NCBI GenBank assembly: GCA_016710465.1
Contig: JADJVS010000007.1
Span: 1-34,419 of the forward strand
Direction: 5' to 3'
DNA length: 34,419 nucleotides
From: Sulfuritalea sp.
GTDB lineage: Bacteria; Pseudomonadota; Gammaproteobacteria; Burkholderiales; Rhodocyclaceae
Positions 29,016 through 34,419 of the stretch are shown in pieces; within the stretch, counting starts at the first letter, position 1, and each line of letters starts with the position of its first letter. The translations under genes and the position numbers were made by a program. The notes below the pieces were generated by a model. It was not told the DNA's origin. It was given only the letters and a program-made list of their open reading frames with translations, and ran no database searches.

Positions 29016-30375
29016 GCAAGGGTTTGTCCCGCCAAGCTGGATCGTGCGGCCGGAATTGATGCGCCTCTGGCGTTACGGGCTATTCCCGCACCAGTCTGAT
29101 CTTTCAAGGTGGGCTGCGCCGAGGCCGCGCTGCGATATTCGCGGACACCGGGCTTGGAAAATCACGGATGCAGCTTGCGTGGGCAGATACGGTTCGTCGA
29201 GAGATTGGCCGCGACGTGCTTATTCTCGCCCCGCTTGCCGTTGCTCAACAGACCGTAGAAGAGGGCGCAAGCATTAGCGTCGAGGTTTCGCACGTCAGGG
29301 AGGTTTGCGATATTCGCCCAGGAATAAATATCACCAACTACGACCGTATTCATAAGTTCGACGCTTCGCAATTCGGCGCAGTAGTGCTTGATGAGTCGTC
29401 AGTGATCAAACATCACGCTGCCAAGACGCTGCAGACACTGCTCGACAAGTTTCGTGCGACTCCGTACAAGCTTGCCTGCACCGCGACCCCTGCGCCGAAT
29501 GACTGGACTGAGCTAGGCAATCACGCCGAATTCCTCGGGGTTCGGTCGCGATCCGAAATGCTCGCAGAGTTCTTCGTTCATGACGGCGGCGATACTCAGA
29601 CGTGGCGCCTAAAAGGACATGCGCGCAAATTGTTCTGGCGGTGGGTTGCATCCTGGGGCGCAATGGTGCGAAGCCCTGCGGATCTAGGGCACGACGCCAG
29701 CGCATACGAACTGCCTCCGCTTCACGTCCACCAGCACACCGTAGAGATTGCGCACATCATGGGTTGTTCGCAATGGAAGCACAGACGCTCACAGAAAGGC
29801 GCAACGCGCGCAAGGAAAGCCTTGTAGATCGCGTGCGCGCGTGCGCTGAAATCGTAAATTCGACCGACGAAATATGGTTGATCTGGTGCGACTTAAACGC
29901 TGAAGGTGATGCGCTTGAAGCCGCCATTCCTGGGTCAGTACAGATTGCAGGGAGAGACGATGAAGAATTCAAAGAGCGCAACTTGCTCGACTTCGCGCAC
30001 GGAAAAACCCGCGTTCTGATCAGCAAACCATCTATCTGCGGATTTGGCCTGAACTTTCAGGCCTCTGCACATATGGCGTTTGTCGGAGTTACAGACAGCT
30101 TCGAGTCATATTACCAAGCCGTCCGCAGAAGCTGGCGCTTCGGACAAAAGCGCCCGGTCAATGTGCATGTGTTCGCCAGCAATCAAGAGGGCGCTGTTGT
30201 CGCAAATCTCCGGCGCAAAGAAACGGACGCCAAAGCAATGGCCGAAGCAATGGCTGCAGAGACGCTTGAGGCAGTGCGATCAGAAATCATCGGTGCGCGC
30301 AAGGACACAAACGCATACGTCGCTACGAAACTAATCGCGCTACCGAACTTCATGGAGGCCACATGGGCTGCATAG
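29012..30375 (+). pseudogene. SNF2/DEAD-like helicase, broken by three frameshifts
   Basis: Pieces in different frames line up as one helicase of about 455 residues. Start MSKG joins FVPPSWIVRPELMRLWRYGL if one G is added at 29020-29022. A break at about 29112 leads into RRGRAAIFADTGLGKSRMQL, with the Walker A loop. Then come VVLDESSVIKHH (DEAD-type motif II) and TATPAPNDWTELG (motif III), up to about 29755. A third break joins GLFAMEAQTLTERRNARKES and the C-terminal helicase motifs SKPSICGFGLNFQ and YYQAVRRSWRFGQKRP. These are the full motif set of phage SNF2-like DNA translocases or helicases in replication operons. The C-terminal 29602-30375 frame overlaps the methyltransferase start by 13 bases. 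As sequenced it cannot make the whole enzyme. Confidence 0.8.
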
Positions 30376-31227
30376 ACTCAACAATTGGCGAAAACTTTGC
30401 CCTATACAACGGCGATTGTGTCGAGGTTTTGCGCGGCATTCCTGCGCAGTCGGTGCATTACAGCATCTTCTCGCCACCGTTCGCCAGCCTTTACACGTAC
30501 AGCAACAGCCCGAGAGACATGGGCAACTGCAGGACGAACGAAGAATTTTCGAGCACTTCGCGTTCCTCGTCACGGAACTGAAGCGGGTCATGCGTCCAGG
30601 TAGGAATGTTTCGTTTCACTGCATGCTGTTCCCAGCCAGCAAAGAGCGCGATGGATTCATTGGCCTGAAGGATTTTCGCGGAGATTTGATCCGCGCATTT
30701 CAAGCGCAAGGGTTCATTTTTCACGCCGAGACGGTCATTTGGAAAGATCCGGTCACGCAGATGCAGCGCACGAAAGCGCTCGGACTGCTGCATAAGTCGG
30801 TTCGTGAGAATTCCGCAATGTGCCGCATGGGAATACCGGATTATCTGGTCACGATGCGGGCGCCAGGAGAGCAGCTTGACCGCGTGACTCACACTCGTGA
30901 TGACTATCCGGTCGATCAGTGGCAGAAGGTCGCTAGCCCGGTCTGGATGGACATCAACCCGAGCGACACGCTGCAGTACCAAGGCGGGGAACACGACACG
31001 AGCCACGCCCTCTCCAGCTAGAGGTAATCCGGCGAGGCGTGGATCTTTGGACGAACCCCGGCGACGTTGTTCTGTCGCCCTTCGCAGGAATCGGCAGCGA
31101 GGGCCATGTCAGTTTGCAAATGGGCCGCAAGTTCATCGGCATCGAGCTGAAAGAGTCCTACTACCAGCAGGCGGCGAGGAATCTGCAAGCGGCCTTGCGC
31201 ATCAATGGCGACCTGTTCGCAGCATGA
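30363..31227 (+). pseudogene. DNA methyltransferase (N6/N4 type), two frame breaks
   Basis: Starts at ATG 30363, behind GGAGG, with MGCIDSTIGENFALYNGDCV and motif IV SPPFASLYTYSNS. At about 30546 a missing T (TTTT for TTTTT) shifts to the frame FEHFAFLVTELKRVMRPGRN. This continues through ETVIWKDPVTQMQRTKALGL to YQGGEHD. Around 30985-31015 several small indels follow, and a third frame carries LQLEVIRRGVDLWTNPGDVV and motif I SPFAGIGSEGH, then GRKFIGIELKESYYQQAARN, ending at 31227. The motif order IV then I marks a beta-class amino-methyltransferase, about 285 residues when joined. Phage copies usually protect DNA from host restriction. It overlaps the nuclease gene by four bases. Confidence 0.8.
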
Positions 31228-31626
31228 CAACAATCTCAAAAAAAGGATGCCGAGCAAAGGGCGCCAGCGGCGAGAAGAGAGCTTTTCTCGCTGCTGTCAA
31301 ACGAACTTGGTTTTGTCATCAAGCGCGAGCTTGGCGCAAGCCGTGACGGCGGGTGCGACGGCCTTGATGTGCCAGGTTGGGCTATCGAAGTTAAGCGCAC
31401 TGAGACGTACTGCGCGGCCTTTTGGGATCAGGCCGTCAGGCAGGCCGCATCTGTTGGCCGGCGCCCGGTTTTGTTCTGGCGCAAGAGCCGGGCGAAGTGG
31501 GCTGTATTTGTCGACGCTTACGACATCGCCCCAAGCGTATTCAACCGGGGAAAATACCCTGTGCAGATGACGCTGCCAATGTGGTGCCAGCTTGCACGCG
31601 CACTGATGCCAATTGGGGGCGAATAG
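31224..31626 (+). pseudogene. Holliday-junction-resolvase-like / VRR-type nuclease, one frameshift
   Basis: The start MTTISKKGCRAKGASGEK lies in ATGA contact with the methyltransferase. At about 31275 the frame moves to RELFSLLSNELGFVIKRELG, then ASRDGGCDGLDVPGWAIEVK, RRPVLFWRKSRAKWAVFV and the end at 31626. The joined protein (about 133 residues) has the nuclease layout KG....RE-L-...LG..VKRELG.SRDGG.D...VPGWAIEVKR: a basic patch, catalytic Asp in RDGGCD, and E-V-K of the PD-(D/E)XK core. Small nucleases of this kind lie beside helicases in many phage replication modules and may resolve branched DNA. A fault in an AGAGAG stretch explains the break. Confidence 0.68.
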
Positions 31627-32576
31627 TGGCACGGATCCGCACGATCAAGCCGGAATTCTGGACGAGCGAACAAGTCATGGAGTGCTCGACGACCAGTCGC
31701 CTACTGTTCATTGGTATTTGGAACTTCTGCGACGACGCCGGAAATCACCCCGCGGCATACAGGACGCTTAAGGCCGAAGTTTTCCCGGCGGACGACTTTA
31801 CTGCTCTGCAGGTCGAGGCGCTCGTATCCGAGCTGATAGCCGCGGGACTGATTGAAGAGTACGAGGCAGACGGCAAACGGTACTGGCACATCACAGGATG
31901 GCATCACCAGCGCATCGAAAAGCCCAATTTCAAGCACCCAACACACGAAAATCGCCGACCAGTCGAGGAGCGCTCCTCGACCAGTCGCCGACCAGTCGAA
32001 GAGCGCTCGACCCCGGAAGGGAAATGTAAGGGAATAGGAGAAGGAAGGGATGTAGACCCTTCCGGCGCACCGGTCGAGTCTGCCGACAAAAGCCCGAAGA
32101 TTCCCGGCCCGGCTACGCCGATGCCGGCCGAGGTTGATTCTCCAGCTATCGACGGGGAGCTTTTGCCAGCACCCAAGCCGAAGCCGCCTGCCAAGCAACA
32201 GCGAGCCGAATCGACCAGCGCCGAGCAGGAGGCGTGCCGCGCAACCTGGGCCGCATACGCAGACGCCTACGAGCAACGCTACGGCGTGGCGCCGATTCGC
32301 AACGCCAAGGTCAACGCGGCGATCAAGGGATTTACCCGGCGAGTGGGGGCCGATGAATCGCCGGGGGTTGCCCGGTACTACCTCCAGCACCAGGACGCTT
32401 TCTACGCCCGGAAATGCCACGACGCCGGGTTGATGCAGCAGGACGCAGAGAAGCTCAGAACGGAGTGGGCGACGCAGCGCCAAGTGACGGGCGTAACGGC
32501 GCGGCAGCAGGAGCGGGCAGGGACGATGTTGAGCGCGGTTGATCGGATTTTGGCGAAGCGGGAGGCGGCAGCATGA
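31626..32576 (+). CDS. Replication initiation protein (lambda O / DnaT-like)
   Basis: I place the start at GTG 31626, overlapping the previous stop and behind GGGGGCG, giving 316 residues: VARIRTIKPEFWTSEQVMEC, then RLLFIGIWNFCDDAGNHPAA and YRTLKAEVFPADDF. This 'ARIRTIKPxFWxSExV...RLLFIGLWNxADDxGxxxDxPxxLKxxxFP' domain (about 1-110) is the winged-helix origin-binding N-terminus of a large phage replication family. A Pro/Lys/Glu-rich linker with two RRPVEERSTSR-like repeats follows. A C-terminal helical part (RATWAAYADAYEQRYGVAPI, then YYLQHQDAFYARKCHDAGLM) probably contacts the helicase loader. The origin is often inside such a gene; the repeat region 31950-32010 is a candidate. Confidence 0.82.
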   Translation: MARIRTIKPEFWTSEQVMECSTTSRLLFIGIWNFCDDAGNHPAAYRTLKAEVFPADDFTALQVEALVSELIAAGLIEEYEADGKRYWHITGWHHQRIEKPNFKHPTHENRRPVEERSSTSRRPVEERSTPEGKCKGIGEGRDVDPSGAPVESADKSPKIPGPATPMPAEVDSPAIDGELLPAPKPKPPAKQQRAESTSAEQEACRATWAAYADAYEQRYGVAPIRNAKVNAAIKGFTRRVGADESPGVARYYLQHQDAFYARKCHDAGLMQQDAEKLRTEWATQRQVTGVTARQQERAGTMLSAVDRILAKREAAA

Positions 32577-33226
32577 GCGAAATAGGTACGGTGCTGAAGG
32601 CTATTGCGGTGACTGCACAACTCACCAGCACAGAGCTTTCGGAGGCGGCGCTTGAGGTTTTAGAGGCGGATTTGTCCGGCTATTCTGAAGAGCAGATTTT
32701 GGCCGCCCTTACTCGCTGTCGCCGAGAGCTTTCTGGCCGGCTGACGGTATCCGCAGTCATCGACCGGATTTCATGCGCCGGCGGACACCCAACGGCGAAT
32801 GAGGCGTGGGGCGTCGTCATGGCGTCAGCAGACGAGTCCGATACGGTGATCTGGACTGACCAAATCGCCGAGGCGGCAGGCATCGCGCGGCCGATCCTTG
32901 ATGCAGGAGACGAGGTAGGCGCGCGCATGGCATTTCGTGACGCCTACGAGCGCATTGTCAGAGACGGAGGAGACGCTGCCCCGCGATGGTTCCCGAGCCT
33001 TGGCCATGATCCAGAGAAGCGGCAGGCGGCCATCGATCGCGCCGTATCTGCCGGCAGGATGACGCAGAAGCACGCATCTGGACTGTTGCCGGCGCCAGTC
33101 AACGCCAGCGGCGCATTTATCGCCGGGCTGCTGACCGGGAAGGCTGTGGAAATGCCGAAAGACCCGGAATTCAAGCGGCGCATTTCTGGGCTGCTGGCGC
33201 AACTGAAAGGAAAGGACGCGGCGTGA
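32573..33226 (+). CDS. Replication-module protein, probable helicase-loader partner
   Basis: A 217-residue protein: MSEIGTVLKAIAVTAQLTST, then ELSEAALEVLEADLSGYSEE and ILAALTRCRRELSGRLTVSA. It continues VIDRISCAGGHPTANEAWGV and has the later block RWFPSLGHDPEKRQAAIDRA. This 'LSxxALxxLxxDLxxYxExxILxALxRCRRExxGRLTxxxVIxRI..GGHPxxxEAWxx' pattern is a conserved phage protein placed directly after O-like initiators, where lambda P or other helicase loaders sit. It has no ATPase motif, so it would be a non-ATPase loader or adaptor. That role is inferred from position. ATGA overlap at the start and GTGA overlap at the end. Confidence 0.75.
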   Translation: MSEIGTVLKAIAVTAQLTSTELSEAALEVLEADLSGYSEEQILAALTRCRRELSGRLTVSAVIDRISCAGGHPTANEAWGVVMASADESDTVIWTDQIAEAAGIARPILDAGDEVGARMAFRDAYERIVRDGGDAAPRWFPSLGHDPEKRQAAIDRAVSAGRMTQKHASGLLPAPVNASGAFIAGLLTGKAVEMPKDPEFKRRISGLLAQLKGKDAA

Positions 33227-33468
33227 AACAAGAGGCGGAAGCGTTTGATCATTTGGGGTGGGCCAAGCGCCCGCAGTCGCAAAACGCGTGGGATCTGATC
33301 GTCACGGAGGCGAAGGTCGATCCGCGCTTCGCGGCGATCGTCGAGAAGCATGTCGCTGACGGGGTATGCGACGAGGCTCTGAATCTGCAATACGTCTGGA
33401 GTTTCGCGGCACAAAATTACGTGCGGCCGGCTTGGTATGTGCGGGCGAATGGCGAAAGGGCGGCGTGA
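33223..33468 (+). CDS. Small conserved phage protein
   Basis: An 81-residue protein with GTG start in GTGA contact with the previous gene: MKQEAEAFDHLGWAKRPQSQ, then NAWDLIVTEAKVDPRFAAIV and HVADGVCDEALNLQYVWS. Mostly helical, no cysteine pairs or membrane segment. I do not know a function. Its stop overlaps the next ATG by one base. It belongs to the tail of the replication operon. Confidence 0.65.
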   Translation: MKQEAEAFDHLGWAKRPQSQNAWDLIVTEAKVDPRFAAIVEKHVADGVCDEALNLQYVWSFAAQNYVRPAWYVRANGERAA

Positions 33469-33704
33469 TGCGAGTTACCGACACAAAAACGCTAGCCAGC
33501 GCGATGCGCGTCCTCTCTGAGGAAGTTGAGAGCGAGGACGGAATTGCAAACGCGGCGATTGCGGAAGCAGCCCAGCGTATCGATGACCTGGCCGATCTCG
33601 CCTCTGAAATGGCCGGCATGCTCGCGCACGATCGGGCTTTGCAGGATGGCTGCAAGGCTTGTGCGATGCAGAAGCGCCTGTCTGAGTTGGGGGTAGTGGT
33701 GTGA
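33468..33704 (+). CDS. Small helical phage protein
   Basis: A 78-residue protein with start MRVTDTKTLASAMRVLSEEV at 33468, behind AAAGGG; the frame is open upstream but only as a shadow. It continues ESEDGIANAAIAEAAQRIDD, then LADLASEMAGML. The 'LAxAMRxLxxxIxSEDGxANAAIAEAAxRIDxL' helix is common in phage early regions, with no known role. A CKAC pair near the end could bind metal but is isolated. The stop precedes the next ATG by one base. Confidence 0.7.
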   Translation: MRVTDTKTLASAMRVLSEEVESEDGIANAAIAEAAQRIDDLADLASEMAGMLAHDRALQDGCKACAMQKRLSELGVVV

Positions 33705-33705
33705 T

Positions 33706-33924
33706 ATGTGCGGCCACCACCCATGCGACAAGCCGTCATGCACGCACGGAGAGGCACACAGAGCAGCCTGCGAGGCGCGAACGGTTATGAGGTGGCCACG
33801 TGGTAGCAGGCAGTATTTTTACGGCCTTGTGAAGCGATTGCGTGGCGAGACAGCAGCAAAGGCGCTCGCTGCGGACGTGTCAGCGGAGTATCGGAAGTCT
33901 ACGGATGGAAATTTTATGAAATAA
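33706..33924 (+). CDS. Small Cys/His-rich conserved phage protein
   Basis: A 72-residue protein beginning MCGHHPCDKPSCTHGEAHRA, then ACEARTVMRWPRGSRQYFYG and LVKRLRGETAAKALAAD. The first 25 residues hold five Cys and four His (C..H.C..P.C.HG..H...C), so a zinc site is likely. Residues 25-60 follow the 'EARxVMxWPRxxRxxYYxxVxxxRGxxAxxxLxxxV' pattern seen in other phage early proteins of unknown role. It closes the tightly packed part of the operon; 64 bases separate it from the H-NS gene. Confidence 0.68.
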   Translation: MCGHHPCDKPSCTHGEAHRAACEARTVMRWPRGSRQYFYGLVKRLRGETAAKALAADVSAEYRKSTDGNFMK

Positions 33925-33988
33925 TGGAGTTGCAGTTGAAAAAAAGCGGCGCGGCGCATCCGCGATAACAGAAAACAGGAGCAAGCAA

Positions 33989-34288
33989 ATGGCAACGTAT
34001 CAGGAACTGTTAGCACAAAAAGCGTCGATCGACGCACAGATCGAAGAAGCGCGCAAGGCGGAAGTGTCTGAGGCCGTCGCGGAGGTCAAGCGGCTGGTTG
34101 GCGAGTACGGGTTGACTGCCGCCGATTGCGGATTCGGCGCGCCGGCGGCGAAGAAAGCAAAAACGAAGGTTGCGGTAAAGTACCGTGGCCAGAACGGCGA
34201 ATCCTGGACTGGGCGAGGAAAAGCGCCAGCGTGGATCGTCGCGCACGAGTCGGCGGGCCAGTCACGCGAGTCACTGCTGGCTCACTGA
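33989..34288 (+). CDS. H-NS family nucleoid protein encoded by the phage
   Basis: A 99-residue H-NS-like protein starting MATYQELLAQKASIDAQIEE behind AGGAGC. Residues 1-48 are the oligomerising helices (EVSEAVAEVKRLVGEYGLTA). The C-terminal DNA-binding domain is KYRGQNGESWTGRGKAPAWI, with the 'Y(R/K)...G..W.GRGRxPxW' loop of betaproteobacterial H-NS (Bv3F type) that inserts in the minor groove of AT-rich DNA. Both domains are present, so it is not a truncated dominant-negative form. Phage H-NS copies can silence foreign genes or interfere with host silencing. It has its own ribosome binding site after a 64-base gap, so it may have separate control. Confidence 0.88.
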   Translation: MATYQELLAQKASIDAQIEEARKAEVSEAVAEVKRLVGEYGLTAADCGFGAPAAKKAKTKVAVKYRGQNGESWTGRGKAPAWIVAHESAGQSRESLLAH

Positions 34289-34289
34289 C

Positions 34290-34419
34290 ATGACGACTCG
34301 GACGGTTGCCGCAGTAGCAGAGCGCCTCGACCGTCTCGCAGACCAGATGCGCGAGACGGCTATCGTGATCGGCGGCAATCGGTCGGTTACGCCAGCCAGG
34401 CCGCACATAATCGGCGCGG
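34290..34419 (+). CDS. Hypothetical protein, cut by window edge
   Basis: Starts at ATG 34290, one base after the H-NS stop, and stays open to the right edge (43 codons visible). It begins MTTRTVAAVAERLDRLADQM, then RETAIVIGGNRSVTPARPH. The start is a helix. No family can be told from this part. No strong ribosome binding site of its own, so it is likely translated together with H-NS. Confidence 0.55.
   Translation, partial: MTTRTVAAVAERLDRLADQMRETAIVIGGNRSVTPARPHIIGA

Noticed and set aside
1..34419. CRISPR array, tRNA genes, insertion sequences, integrase or attachment sites
   Set aside because: No regular direct repeats with spacers, no cloverleaf, no transposase and no tyrosine or serine recombinase motif found on reading both strands.
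1..34419. Window as a complete circular phage genome
   Set aside because: Both ends cut genes, and joining the ends gives no convincing continuous gene; closure cannot be tested from this window.

Overview
The window is a tailed-phage or prophage sequence, GC-rich and almost fully coding. Its virion genes follow the P22 (short-tailed podovirus) order: terminase small and large subunits, P22-type portal, scaffold, P22-type coat, gp4-like and gp10-like tail factors, three ejection-type proteins and a tail fibre. A phage-encoded H-NS homologue of the type common in Betaproteobacteria, together with GC-rich codon choice, points to a betaproteobacterial host (for example Burkholderiales or Rhodocyclales); this is inference. 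I see no integrase, CI-type repressor, attachment site, endolysin, tRNA or CRISPR array. Both window ends cut through genes, so such functions may lie outside.

Layout. Positions 1-203 hold the end of a leftward gene. Positions 267-18939 are one long rightward late block: packaging, head, tail, DNA ejection, tail fibre, then a coiled-coil membrane protein and a secreted protein. One small leftward membrane-protein gene (16456-16620) is inserted just before the tail fibre. Positions 18975-27897 are a leftward early block: small phage proteins, SSB, a Rad50/RecF-like ATPase, an uncharacterised annealing-protein candidate, a YqaJ exonuclease, and several small coiled-coil, membrane and zinc-binding proteins. 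Positions 27980-34419 are a rightward early block: Cro-like regulator, small zinc protein, SNF2 helicase, DNA methyltransferase, resolvase-like nuclease, two replication proteins, small conserved phage proteins and H-NS.

The control centre is at 27897-27982. Two consensus-like promoters point away from each other. Three copies of TAGCG-N-CGCTA lie exactly 25 bp apart: one on each -10 box and one filling the gap between the two -35 boxes. Each promoter would start its transcript at or within one base of an ATG, so both first mRNAs look leaderless. Each early operon has a hairpin terminator shortly after its first gene. That implies lambda-like antitermination, and the first leftward ORF encodes an arginine-rich protein that could be the antiterminator.

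Many genes are broken by one- or two-base shifts, several of them at short homopolymers and most of them at 27.3-31.3 kb. A 20-base poly-G run lies in the same region. Either the phage is decaying or this part of the sequence carries indel errors. I annotated the reconstructed genes and said where each frame breaks.
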